Shown: positions 1-7,766 of the stretch, one piece after another
How positions within the stretch are numbered: the stretch's first letter is position 1
How the letters are laid out: each line of letters starts with the position of its first letter
Assembly: GCF_021531995.1 (NCBI RefSeq)
Contig: NZ_JAFBIZ010000025.1
Coordinates: 1-32,536 of the forward strand
Reading direction: 5' to 3'
Length of the DNA: 32,536 nucleotides
From: Faecalicatena contorta
GTDB lineage: Bacteria > Bacillota > Clostridia > Lachnospirales > Lachnospiraceae
Notes under the pieces: model-generated
Seen by the model: only the letters and a program-made list of their open reading frames with translations
Told to the model about the DNA's origin: nothing
Databases searched by the model: none
Made by a program: the position numbers and the translations under genes

Positions 1-133
1 CTTCTAATAGTTGGTTTAAATAGTTGGAAAGGGCAGAATCAATCAAATAATCCTGTTCTTTGTTAATATATTCTTCGACAGATGAACATTGATTTAATGC
101 GTCCATTAGTTCATCGGTTGGTTTTTTAATCAT
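1..133 (-). CDS. N-terminus of a hypothetical regulator (runs off the window)
   Basis: An open frame on the minus strand starts at ATG 133-131, preceded by a GAGGTG ribosome binding site, and runs off the left edge with 44 codons visible. It begins MIKKPTDELMDALNQCSS and continues as a mostly helical, acidic segment ending near SALSNYLNQLLE. From memory, this kind of N-terminus precedes a helix-turn-helix domain in small Lachnospiraceae regulators found beside kinase genes, but no HTH is inside the window, so that is inference. It is divergent from the protein kinase gene, with only about 60 bases between the starts, so the two may share a promoter region. Confidence 0.6.
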   Translation of the reverse strand, partial: MIKKPTDELMDALNQCSSVEEYINKEQDYLIDSALSNYLNQLLE

Positions 134-192
134 CTGTATCACCTCGTAGAGAGTATATCATGGGGAAATCGGGTTGGCAATGGGAGAAAGTT

Positions 193-909
193 ATGTATCA
201 GTGGTTAGTAGAGAACTTGAAAGAGTATTATACCTTTGTAAAAATATTAAAGAAAAAAGATTGCGGTGAAGTGCTTTTATATAAACATAACCAGTTGGGA
301 AACTATGTGGTAGTGAAGAAATTAAAGGGGATTTATCCTGCGTATGAAAGACTGCTTGGGGTGAAGCAAAAACACCTGCCATTAATTTATGAAGTATGTC
401 GTAATGAAGAAGAAACGATTATTTTGGAAGAATTTATACCGGGGATTACGATTGCAGAACGATTGGAACAGGAAACATTATCAGAAAGCTATGTGAGGGA
501 AATCATAAGTCATGTGTGTGACGGATTATATGCGTTGCATTTGAATCAGATTATTCATAGAGATATCAAACCGGAAAACATCATGGTTATGAAAAATAGA
601 GAGGTCAAGATTATTGATTTTGATGCTGCTAAAATTTATAAAATGTATTCGGAAAAGGATACGAGAACAGTGGGTACAATAGGATATGCTGCGCCGGAAC
701 AGTACGGAGAAGCACAATCAGATGAGAGAACGGATATCTACGGATTAGGAATTATGATGAACGTCATGCTGACTGGAAAACACCCTGTGAATGAAATGGC
801 AACCGGAAAAATCGGAAATATTATAGAAAAATGTATTATGGTAAATCCAAGTAAGCGTTACAAGGATGTAATGGAAGTGAAAAAACAATTAAATAAATTG
901 CATTACTAA
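193..909 (+). CDS. Serine/threonine protein kinase, single soluble kinase domain
   Basis: A Hanks-type kinase domain fills the protein. With ATG 193 as residue 1, visible motifs are the ATP-binding lysine K42 (VVVKK), the catalytic loop HRDIKPEN with D124, the metal-binding triplet at D142 and the activation-segment motif GTIGYAAPEQYG. The triplet is DFD instead of the usual DFG, and the glycine-rich loop is poorly conserved, so activity or regulation may be unusual. There is no transmembrane segment and no PASTA domain, so it is probably cytoplasmic and not the cell-wall-sensing PknB type. Start 193 is chosen because GGAG lies 6 bases upstream; an in-frame ATG at 160 has a weaker site. It sits beside a cut-off regulator gene and upstream of zinc-ribbon membrane proteins, which suggests a local signalling module, but its substrate is unknown. 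Confidence 0.85.
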   Translation: MYQWLVENLKEYYTFVKILKKKDCGEVLLYKHNQLGNYVVVKKLKGIYPAYERLLGVKQKHLPLIYEVCRNEEETIILEEFIPGITIAERLEQETLSESYVREIISHVCDGLYALHLNQIIHRDIKPENIMVMKNREVKIIDFDAAKIYKMYSEKDTRTVGTIGYAAPEQYGEAQSDERTDIYGLGIMMNVMLTGKHPVNEMATGKIGNIIEKCIMVNPSKRYKDVMEVKKQLNKLHY

Positions 910-925
910 GCAGTGTGCATAGTAC

Positions 926-966
926 AAAAAAACTGCCTGTCATTATAATGATGATAGGCAGTTTTT
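926..966. terminator. Bidirectional rho-independent terminator
   Basis: An inverted repeat (AAAAAACTGCCTGTCAT pairing with ATGATAGGCAGTTTTT) has A and T runs on both outer sides. It lies between the convergent ends of the kinase gene and the small XRE gene, so it can end transcription from both. Confidence 0.9.
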
Positions 967-969
967 CTG

Positions 970-1197
970 CTAGTTGGATGAATTGGAACGGGGGTAAGGT
1001 TTCTTTTCATCTGTCAGTCCGGAAAGATAGTCCATGCTTGTGCCAAGGGCGAGGGCTATCTTTCGACATTGTTCAAAGGTATAGTAGCGTTTGCCGTTTT
1101 CTATCTTGGAGTAATCACTTTGGTCTATACCGGTCAGATGTTGCATTTTGATTTGGGTATAGCCACGTTCTTTACGCAAGTCTTTTAAGCGTGACAA
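970..1197 (-). CDS. Small XRE-family helix-turn-helix regulator
   Basis: A protein of about 75 residues that is almost entirely one XRE/Cro-C1 HTH: LKDLRKERGYTQIKMQHLTG, then a recognition helix around QSDYSKIENGKRYYTFEQ, then a helical tail with ALGTSMDYLSGL. Such proteins bind DNA as dimers and often repress neighbouring genes. The frame can start at GTG 1209, but AGGAGG (about 1208-1213) overlaps that codon, so TTG 1197 is the better-spaced start. It is transcribed away from the PrsW gene, and the 176-base divergent region (1210-1385) is the natural place for its operator. The short length suggests a phage- or plasmid-type repressor. Confidence 0.8.
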   Translation of the reverse strand: MSRLKDLRKERGYTQIKMQHLTGIDQSDYSKIENGKRYYTFEQCRKIALALGTSMDYLSGLTDEKKPYPRSNSSN

Positions 1198-1323
1198 TAG
1201 GCATTGCACCTCCTCTTTGGAGTTTTGAATATATTTAAATTATGGCATGATGACCTATTGACTATCAGGGGGTAATTGACCTAAAATGTAATGAGGATGA
1301 GAGTATACGAAGGAAATGGTTTT

Positions 1324-1389
1324 ATGGATATCTTAATGAAAGATGAAAGAGAAATAATCATAGAAGCAACTAAGGAGAAGTACGTATGA
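1324..1389 (+). CDS. Possible short leader ORF coupled to the PrsW gene
   Basis: A 21-codon frame starts at ATG 1324 behind GAAGGA and ends in TGA 1387-1389, overlapping the ATG at 1386 of the next gene (ATGA). In-frame ATG codons also occur at 1291 and 1297. Its peptide (MDILMKDEREIIIEATKEKY) resembles nothing I know. The stop-start overlap suggests translational coupling. The next gene also has its own AAGGAG site inside this frame, so this may be chance. Confidence 0.3.
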   Translation: MDILMKDEREIIIEATKEKYV

Positions 1390-2714
1390 AGAAAATATGT
1401 TTAAGGTGTGGCAATGAATTAAGTGATAATGCAAAATATTGCAGCAAGTGCGGTAGTCAGTATGAAGAGTTAAAAGCAGAAGCACAAGGGGCAGAGCTTG
1501 CATGTCAAGAGGAGAGTAAGTTTTGTACGTATTGTGGGAACAGAATAAGCATGAATGCGAAATTCTGTCCTATATGCGGAAATAGTTTGATACTTAGTAA
1601 TAACAAGCAAGGTCAGATGAAAATGCAAAAAGAGGATGTGCTGACGAAAGTAAAAAAAGGTGTAGGAGGATTCGTTAATACAATTAATGAGATGACAGGT
1701 CAGGAGGGAAATGTTGAAATTCATTTAAAGGAATTAGTTAGTGGAGTGTTAAAGAAACATTCCCTGACGGAACGAGAAGAACTTTTTATTTGTGGAACGG
1801 AAAAAACAACTCCGAAAGAAAGTGAAATGGTTGCTGAATGGCCGAAACCTTGGTTGTTTTCGAGGATCTTTCTGCTTTTTTCAATCGTGTTTATAGGTCT
1901 TCTTATCGTAATAGTGGAATTTGGAAATATGAATGGCGTTCCGGGAGCGATGTTTGTGGGAGCATTGACAGTACCATTTTCGCTGGTTATTTTCTTTTGG
2001 GAAACAAATGTGCCACGGAACATCAGCATTTTTGATGTCATATCCACATTTTTTCTGGGCGGTGTTTTCTCTTTGATTTCAACACTATTGTTATATGATG
2101 TAGTAGGTGTTGGAGAATTAGATTATATAGGTGCAATTCTGGTTGGTATAGTGGAAGAAATAGGGAAAATCATAGTTGTTGGACATTATATCAAAAAGCG
2201 AAACACAAAATATATCTTGAATGGTTTATTATTAGGTGCTTGTGTCGGAGCAGGATTTGCAGTATTTGAGACTGCGGGATACGCTTTTCAAGCTCTATTG
2301 TATTCTCAGGATATTTTCTACATGATTGATATACTGTTTTTGCGTGCAATTCTCTCAATAGGAGCACATACAGTATGGACGGCGATAGCGGCAGTAGGAC
2401 TTGTTCTGGCAAAAGGCGAGAATGAGTTTGAGAATCATGATTATTACAAGCCTCAGTTTTTGAAATTTTTAGTACTTGTAATTGTTATGCATGCCATTTG
2501 GGATATGCCAATTACGTTTGGAAACTCTATACATTTAGTACAAGTATTATTGTGTATTATTGCGATTACAATTGTTTTTATTTTGCTTAGTTCAGGGCTG
2601 AGACAGGTCGCGTTCATTGCAGATAAGGCAAGAAGAAATATAAGAAATACCTTTCAATATACGGAAGAAAATACAGGTGAAAATGATGTTAGTGGAGGAC
2701 AGGAAGATGAGTAA
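1386..2714 (+). CDS. Double zinc-ribbon / PrsW-family intramembrane metalloprotease fusion
   Basis: The N-terminus holds two short zinc ribbons (C5-C8-C19-C22 and C47-C50-C61-C64). A linker and a soluble segment follow, then about eight hydrophobic segments from residue 155 to 425. The membrane part carries the PrsW hallmarks in order: E257-E258 and K261 in EEIGK, F291 and E295 in FAVFE, H328 in GAHTVW, and H369 with D373 in HAIWD. PrsW relatives of the CAAX-protease superfamily cleave membrane substrates; Bacillus PrsW cuts an anti-sigma factor. Cytoplasmic zinc ribbons fused in front suggest that this protease is tethered to, or senses, another component. The start is fixed by AAGGAG 9 bases upstream. 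The 3' end overlaps the next zinc-ribbon gene by 8 bases, so the two are made together. The substrate is unknown. Confidence 0.85.
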   Translation: MKKICLRCGNELSDNAKYCSKCGSQYEELKAEAQGAELACQEESKFCTYCGNRISMNAKFCPICGNSLILSNNKQGQMKMQKEDVLTKVKKGVGGFVNTINEMTGQEGNVEIHLKELVSGVLKKHSLTEREELFICGTEKTTPKESEMVAEWPKPWLFSRIFLLFSIVFIGLLIVIVEFGNMNGVPGAMFVGALTVPFSLVIFFWETNVPRNISIFDVISTFFLGGVFSLISTLLLYDVVGVGELDYIGAILVGIVEEIGKIIVVGHYIKKRNTKYILNGLLLGACVGAGFAVFETAGYAFQALLYSQDIFYMIDILFLRAILSIGAHTVWTAIAAVGLVLAKGENEFENHDYYKPQFLKFLVLVIVMHAIWDMPITFGNSIHLVQVLLCIIAITIVFILLSSGLRQVAFIADKARRNIRNTFQYTEENTGENDVSGGQEDE

Positions 2715-4080
2715 ATACTGTGAACAATGCGGAACAGAATTAGAAGATAATGCAGTGTTTTGTCCAGAGTGCGGAACGAAATGTAATGATGAAAATAATG
2801 AAATAGAAGAACCAGTAAAGAAAAATAAAAGTAAGAAAAAGATATTTTTGATTGGAATAGGTATTCTTTTGGTAGGATTTTGCACTATAGGAAGTGCGAC
2901 AGGATTCTTTTCCGATTTCAAAAAAGGGTATGAAGACGTAGAAAATAAATCATCTGCGAAATCACGGGAATCGTTTTTAACAGAAGACGGAAAAGCGTAC
3001 AAGATGACGGTTCAAGACTACTGTGACAGATTTAATGAAATAGCAAACAAATCGTGGTGCAGTGGTGATGAAGAAATTTGGCGTAAGGAAGTATATGAGG
3101 GAACGTTGGAATCACTACAGGAAGCAGCCGCTTACGATTCGGAAGTAGGAGAATTGATCGCTCAAACTATGACACCTCAAATGATACCTGGAACAACTTT
3201 GTTGGAGAGTGAAGATACAGATGAGCTCCCGAGCGGAGATAATTATTTAAAATATACTTATACGAACCAGTATTCTTTGATCCCAGATAATATTGGGGTT
3301 CAGATTTTAGCTTTAAAAGATACGAACCAAATTGTGGGAGTTACAGCACAATTTCCAATGGAGTATCGAAATGTTGGAGATAAATTCGGAAAATTAATAT
3401 GTGATTCATTTGGGGAGACTACAGATGAGTTTCAAGAACTGTATATTAAAATGAAGGAGGCAGGCGGATATGGTCATATGTACAAAGATGGAACGGTGTT
3501 TGAACTAATGTACTATAATAATTCGGAAGAAGCTGCCTTGTTTAAGATGAGTGCCTGTACGAAAGAACATTATGAAGAGGCATGGGTAAACAATCCTGAT
3601 TTGCCAAGTAAAGAGAATCCGATTCAAAATAGTGAAGAGGATTCGGAAGTAAGTAATGAGGAAAATACAGAAGCAAATAATGTAGAAATAAATGATACGG
3701 AAACGGGCATCAATGAAAGTTCGGGAACACAACAAAATGAAATTCTTGAGATGTTTGATAATTTAATATTTTACGAGGGAACATGGGGAGACTTTGGATC
3801 GCATGTAAATGAATATCAAGGAATGGTAGAAAGTGCAATTAAAAATTCAATTTCTCTTTCAGATTATTTTGGCGATGTGAATGGTACATATATGATTTTA
3901 GAAAAGAGAGTATTAAACGATGATGTGTTAGAGAATGGACAATCAGCAACAAATCAATTATATACGATTACTTTTGAAGGACCGAGTGTGACGGGAACAG
4001 GAGGAGCAAGACATTTGGAGTGTACGGTAAGCAGTCCGGATGGAGTTAGTTTGATATATAATGAAATTTCATATTATTGA
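2707..4080 (+). CDS. Zinc-ribbon membrane-anchored protein of unknown function
   Basis: The protein starts MSKYCEQCGTELEDNAVFCP, a single zinc ribbon with two CxxC pairs. A lysine-rich stretch and one transmembrane segment (about residues 46-66, FLIGIGILLVGFC) follow, then a large soluble domain of about 380 residues on the far side of the membrane. An acidic, Asn/Glu/Ser-rich linker near residues 305-345 splits that domain in two. I do not recognise either half. ATG 2707 is preferred because GGAGG lies 8 bases upstream; a frame-compatible ATG at 2677 lacks this. It overlaps the PrsW gene, so a plausible but unproved idea is that the two proteins meet at the membrane, for example as protease and substrate or sensor. 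Confidence 0.75.
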   Translation: MSKYCEQCGTELEDNAVFCPECGTKCNDENNEIEEPVKKNKSKKKIFLIGIGILLVGFCTIGSATGFFSDFKKGYEDVENKSSAKSRESFLTEDGKAYKMTVQDYCDRFNEIANKSWCSGDEEIWRKEVYEGTLESLQEAAAYDSEVGELIAQTMTPQMIPGTTLLESEDTDELPSGDNYLKYTYTNQYSLIPDNIGVQILALKDTNQIVGVTAQFPMEYRNVGDKFGKLICDSFGETTDEFQELYIKMKEAGGYGHMYKDGTVFELMYYNNSEEAALFKMSACTKEHYEEAWVNNPDLPSKENPIQNSEEDSEVSNEENTEANNVEINDTETGINESSGTQQNEILEMFDNLIFYEGTWGDFGSHVNEYQGMVESAIKNSISLSDYFGDVNGTYMILEKRVLNDDVLENGQSATNQLYTITFEGPSVTGTGGARHLECTVSSPDGVSLIYNEISYY

Positions 4081-4435
4081 TTGCTGAAGGTTGAGAAGTT
4101 AAATCAGTATTGTGAAGAGCACTTAGTGACATTTACAGACTTTTTAGAAGTTTTTTGGTAGCCCGCTTGACTTAAACGGTGATTTGCTTTTAAAAGGACA
4201 AATACGAGTTTGACAATTTTATAAAGAGGAAGTGTAAGAGAGATTTCAGAAATGGAGTCTCTTTTTCTTTTGTAAGAATAAGACTTGATTATTAAGAAAA
4301 CAACAGGAAAAAAGAATGTTTTTTGAGGAGGTTTTGAAAGACTAAAATCGAGTATATTCATAAAAAAGTAAGATACTTTAAATGTGAATAAATTGTGAAC
4401 AATTCTAAGTTGAGGATGCGGAACCCTGCTCAGAA
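4081..4435. other. Non-coding stretch before the Rep-like gene
   Basis: No credible gene is seen on either strand. A weak hairpin (AGAGA at about 4239 pairing with TCTCT at about 4258) is followed by a T-rich tract and could end transcription from the zinc-ribbon genes. The rest is AT-rich. Confidence 0.4.
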
Positions 4436-4470
4436 CGAGTTCGTATTATCCGGGCTATAAGCAAAACTCG
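4436..4470. other. Stem-loop just upstream of the Rep-like gene; candidate origin or control hairpin
   Basis: CGAGTT (4436-4441) pairs perfectly with AACTCG (4465-4470). The loop contains a second short inverted repeat, TTAT...ATAA, around CCGGGC. It ends 26 bases before the start of the HUH-type Rep-like gene. Rolling-circle origins often have nested stem-loops near rep, so this is a candidate nick site, but no family-specific nick sequence is recognised. Confidence 0.35.
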
Positions 4471-4496
4471 GAAATATGATTAAAGGAGGTCTTGCT

Positions 4497-5357
4497 ATGA
4501 CTCAACGAACAAACCACAGCAAAAATATTTATATTTCAAGGGAGGAGGTGGTTGGTAGGATTCCTCTGGATGATTCTATTTCAACGACATGTGTTACAAA
4601 TCATATTGTTGAAATGACGGTGATGGAAAAACAGATTAGTCGGAAGTGTGGAATTAAGAGATTGGATAAATGTCATTATGTGAATCTGAGAACCGGAGAG
4701 GTATGTGAATTCCGTCATTCAGTGAAAAATCAGAGGAAGAATATGAATAAGGCATATACAACTCTAAGAAGGCTTATCAATTATAATTTTACTGGAAATG
4801 AATCGGAATTACATGCCACATTGACTTATGGAGAGGATATGCAAAGCCGTGATAATGTGTCTGCTGATTTTAAAGCCTTTTGGAAAAGACTGAAATATGC
4901 TTATCCTACATGTGAATATATAGTAATCTATGAACCTACTGAAAAAGGGGTCTGGCATGTGCATGTTTTGATTAAAGACAGAAATGGAAAAAGGTTATTC
5001 ATACCAAAGGATAGACTAAGCGATATGTGGAGGAAGGGATATGTCTGCGTAAACCGTATTTTAGATAATGATAATATTGCAGCATATTTTATGGGATTAT
5101 TTTCGGATAGAAATAAAGAAAAATCAAGATCTAAGAAAGTCGAAAGAATTCCGTATTATGCAAATAATTACCGCTTATACTCTCGCTCTAAGGGCATTAA
5201 AACCCCACCTCTTTACAAAGAAACTTATAAACAGGCATTAGAACGTGTGAAAGGATTAGAACCATGTTTCGAGAATGCTTATGGTATTTATGATTCAGAA
5301 GATGGAACAGAACTGAATGTAATTTATCATAAACAGTATAACAAAAGAAGAAAATAG
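4497..5357 (+). CDS. HUH-type Rep-like protein (rolling-circle replication initiator)
   Basis: A 286-residue protein with the core of an HUH endonuclease. The central part has LHATLTYGED (motif 1-like), then a YIVIYEPTEKGVWHVHVLI segment with the paired histidines of the HUH metal site, then DNDNIAAYFMGLF with a tyrosine in the place expected for the nicking residue. Such proteins nick one strand at a stem-loop origin and stay bound through tyrosine. The start at 4497 has a strong AAAGGAGG site 7 bases upstream; a longer frame from 4476 does not. The C-terminal tail is basic and ends NKRRK. Two small genes follow in the same direction, as in small plasmids or integrated elements. It could serve mobilisation rather than replication. 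Confidence 0.75.
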   Translation: MTQRTNHSKNIYISREEVVGRIPLDDSISTTCVTNHIVEMTVMEKQISRKCGIKRLDKCHYVNLRTGEVCEFRHSVKNQRKNMNKAYTTLRRLINYNFTGNESELHATLTYGEDMQSRDNVSADFKAFWKRLKYAYPTCEYIVIYEPTEKGVWHVHVLIKDRNGKRLFIPKDRLSDMWRKGYVCVNRILDNDNIAAYFMGLFSDRNKEKSRSKKVERIPYYANNYRLYSRSKGIKTPPLYKETYKQALERVKGLEPCFENAYGIYDSEDGTELNVIYHKQYNKRRK

Positions 5358-5431
5358 TGAGTAGTAAAGAGTAAAAACGAGGAAACGTACTTAAATTAGT
5401 GGACTTTATCGAAGAAAGGAGATTTTCAGAT

Positions 5432-5668
5432 ATGAAAATAGAAGAATTACAGAATGATATTATTTCAAACGAGGAATTGTTAGAGGATATTTCTTACAAT
5501 ATGAAAAACTTGATTTGGTTAAGAACGGCTTTAGAAGTTATGGGTTTCATGGAGTGTGACAGGTGGAATAAGTTTAATTCTATGGCAGATGAACTTAAAA
5601 GAACTTACAAAGAAGTTCAAAAGGACATGTTAAGTAATCAAGTATCAGACATATTGGAAGAAAAATAG
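5432..5668 (+). CDS. Small helical hypothetical protein of the Rep cluster
   Basis: A 78-residue, acidic, probably all-helical protein (MKIEELQNDIISNEELLEDI...) with no cysteines suggesting metal binding. ATG 5432 is chosen because AAAGGAG lies about 10 bases upstream; the frame is open to a GTG at 5399, which has no site. It lies 75 bases behind the Rep-like gene in the same direction and likely shares its transcript. I do not recognise the family. Confidence 0.6.
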   Translation: MKIEELQNDIISNEELLEDISYNMKNLIWLRTALEVMGFMECDRWNKFNSMADELKRTYKEVQKDMLSNQVSDILEEK

Positions 5669-5706
5669 AATACAATATGATAAATAGTTGGAAGAGGTAG
5701 GTTTAT

Positions 5707-5874
5707 ATGGAGATTGTCGTGCATTATCCGGAAGATAGGCAGGGCATCAGTGCTTTGAGAAAAGCAGTAGCAGAAACTCATAGTGAATACATATATACCT
5801 ATATAGAAAGACTTCAGTGTTCACAGGAACAAAAGAAGATGATTATAAAAAGCATTGATGAAATGCTGACTTAG
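5707..5874 (+). CDS. Small hypothetical protein, 55 residues
   Basis: The frame from ATG 5707 to TAG 5872-5874 encodes a protein starting MEIVVHYPEDRQGISALRKA and ending KSIDEMLT. A GAGGTAGG ribosome binding site lies just upstream, and a good terminator follows within 15 bases, so it is likely the last gene of the Rep transcript. It begins with a possible beta strand followed by two helices. From memory, similar tiny proteins accompany mobile-element genes in Lachnospiraceae, but no function is known to me. Confidence 0.6.
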   Translation: MEIVVHYPEDRQGISALRKAVAETHSEYIYTYIERLQCSQEQKKMIIKSIDEMLT

Positions 5875-5886
5875 AGGCGAGTAGAA

Positions 5887-5917
5887 GGCTGGCGGTATCA
5901 CATACTGCCAGTCTTTT
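5887..5917 (+). terminator. Rho-independent terminator of the Rep cluster
   Basis: GGCTGGCGGTAT pairs with ATACTGCCAGTC (two G-U pairs) across a 3-base loop and is followed by TTTTGTT. It directly follows the 55-residue gene. The 160 bases after it, up to 6078, show no gene. Confidence 0.85.
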
Positions 5918-6078
5918 GTTGTAAGAGAAGTAGATTTATCTTTCAGAAGCCTTTATTTGATAAATAAGACAAAAGAAACTGTTCCGCTAACCCGGCTTCG
6001 CTTAAAAAGGAAAAGGGCAGGAGAGGGCAAGAAGAAACATTTGTCCGTTGTGTTAAAAATAATTAAATAAAAAGGAAA

Positions 6079-6698
6079 TCAAATGATTTTCATGCCGGCT
6101 TCAAAAAGTTTTTTATAAATATCTTTTGGGAGATTTCGATAGCCGTTTTCCCAACATTGTAAAGTAGTTCTTGATACACCTAAAATGTCTGCAAGTTGTC
6201 GCTGAGTCAGTGAATTGTCTTTGCGAAAAGATTTTAGAGAGGAAATTTGATGCTGATATAAAAAGAGATGATATGTATCTAATAGTTCGGACATTTTCAA
6301 GTGATAAAAATCAGCGAGTTTTTCTAAATCTCTAACAGGGAATTGTTCATAATCAGGATTTTCATAGTTGTTATACAAGGACAGGTGTATGTTTAGATAT
6401 TCTGCAATATCTTTTTGTCGTAAACCTTTCATGTGTCTTGCATAGCGCAATTTTTCTGCAATGGTAGGGACATCTTCGATGGAAGAATAGAGTAAATGAT
6501 ATTGTTCTGATTCTGTAAGGCGGTGTAGGGGATGGAAAATAAAATGATGAACATATAAAAGAGTGTGTTCAGATTCATTGGCATTGTGCCGGAATAAAAT
6601 AGCCATCCTGTTATTGATGATTTGCAGAGGTTTCCAGTTTGCGTATAAGGCTCGCTCATTCCGGTTTTTTAAATCCTTAAGAGCCGTTGCAATGGGGT
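6079..6698 (-). pseudogene. Double helix-turn-helix protein gene, apparently missing its 5' end
   Basis: The frame encodes two XRE-like HTH domains: TIAEKLRYARHMKGLRQKDI onward, and a C-terminal one in LKSFRKDNSLTQRQLADILG with the recognition helix SRTTLQCWENGYRNLP. The N-terminal part (NERALYANWKPLQIINNRMA) is unrecognised. The open frame continues upstream to 6768, but those codons are antisense to the S8 peptidase fragment (giving HHVHHRYFQ) and start only at a TTG without a ribosome binding site. The simplest reading is that the real start was lost where the accessory DNA joins the peptidase gene. A start at a rare codon just inside the junction cannot be excluded. The HTH domains look intact. 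Confidence 0.6.
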
Positions 6699-7634
6699 TG
6701 CTTTGGAAATACCTATGGTGCACATGATGGGAGTTCGCTTCTGGAACGTTATATCGATGATCTTTCAAATCGATGGAAAAACTGTATCTGCGTTGGAACC
6801 GGCAATGAAGCAGCGAGCGCAGGCCATACTGCCGGTACGCTTCGGGAAGGGGAGGAGAGGCGGATTCAGCTTGCTGTTCAGAGCCGTCAGACTGCGATCA
6901 GTGTCCAGATCTGGAAAGAGTATACGGATCAGATTGAGATTGCGCTGATTACACCGGCCGGAGTCCGGGTGGGTCCGCTTCAGGAGGTACTTGGCCCACA
7001 GCGATTTGTGGTCGGAGGGACAAAGATTCTTCTGTATTATGGAAAGCCCAGTCCATACAGTACTTCACAGGAAATATATATCGATATGCTGCCACGGGAA
7101 ACTTATATTACGGAAGGCATATGGCAGATTGTTTTGATGCCGCAGAAGATTGTTACAGGTGCATATGAATTATGGCTTCCAAGTGAAAGTGTTCTGAATC
7201 GAGGAACCGGTTTTACTAATCCAACGGATAATACGACACTCACCATTCCTTCTACTGCCGGGCGTGTGATATCGGTAGGTGCGTATGATGCATTGACATT
7301 TGCGTACGCAGATTTTTCAGGTCGGGGTTTTACCAGAATGCTGAATCTGGTGAAGCCTGATATCGTGGCCCCGGGCGTGAATGTGACAACAACCGTGCCG
7401 GGAGGAGGATATGCGAGTTTTTCCGGTACCTCATTTGCAACTCCATTTGTCACAGGAAGTGCGGCGCTCTTGATGGAGTGGGGAATCATAAAAGGAAATG
7501 ATCCATATCTGTACGGGGAGAAAGTGAAAGCGTATCTGAGAAGAGGGGCAGGACAGCTTCCAGGGTTTACGGAATATCCGAATCCACAGGTTGGGTACGG
7601 GGCGTTGTGTTTGAAAGATAGCTTTCCGGAATAA
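6699..7634 (+). pseudogene. 3' fragment of an S8 (subtilisin-like) peptidase gene
   Basis: The frame holds the C-terminal part of an S8 peptidase. It has CFGNTYGAHDGSSLLERYID, the oxyanion-hole region ICVGTGNEA, and the catalytic serine motif SGTSFATPFVTGSAALLMEW, with a typical C-terminus ending KDSFPE. The insert between the GNE and serine motifs matches the Csp-type/clostridial S8 layout. The catalytic Asp and His regions that should lie upstream are absent, and an in-frame TAA sits at 6678-6680, so the gene is a 5' truncation with no proper start. The base composition is richer in GC than the accessory DNA on its left, as expected for native chromosome. The fragment should be inactive. 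Confidence 0.85.
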
Positions 7635-7691
7635 AGGAGCTTCTTGTATAATTCAAATATAAGGAATACCGAGAAAGAAGGTTGAGAAAAA

Positions 7692-7761
7692 ATACCTCAG
7701 AGTAAAATAAGATTACTGACTTTGCACGGTTAGTAAATAATCTTATTGAACAGAGAGGTAT
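7692..7761 (+). ncRNA. Long stem-loop directly before the IS110 transposase start
   Basis: ATACCTC (7692-7698) pairs with GAGGTAT (7755-7761). Inside, AATAAGATTA (7706-7715) pairs perfectly with TAATCTTATT (7738-7747), and CTGAC pairs with GTTAG near the tip. The outer 3' strand covers the GAGAGG ribosome binding site of the transposase, 5 bases before its ATG. It could be part of the element's guide (bridge) RNA, which IS110-group elements encode outside the transposase, or a translation-control hairpin. The structure is seen; either role is inference. Confidence 0.5.
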
Positions 7762-7766
7762 CTGAA

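Noticed and set aside
915-1151. A 78-codon plus-strand frame starting MHSTKKLPVIIM
   Set aside because: It begins inside a terminator and lies antisense to the clear XRE regulator.
6699-6768. Extension of the HTH gene to a TTG at 6768
   Set aside because: These codons are antisense to conserved S8 peptidase sequence and the TTG has no ribosome binding site.
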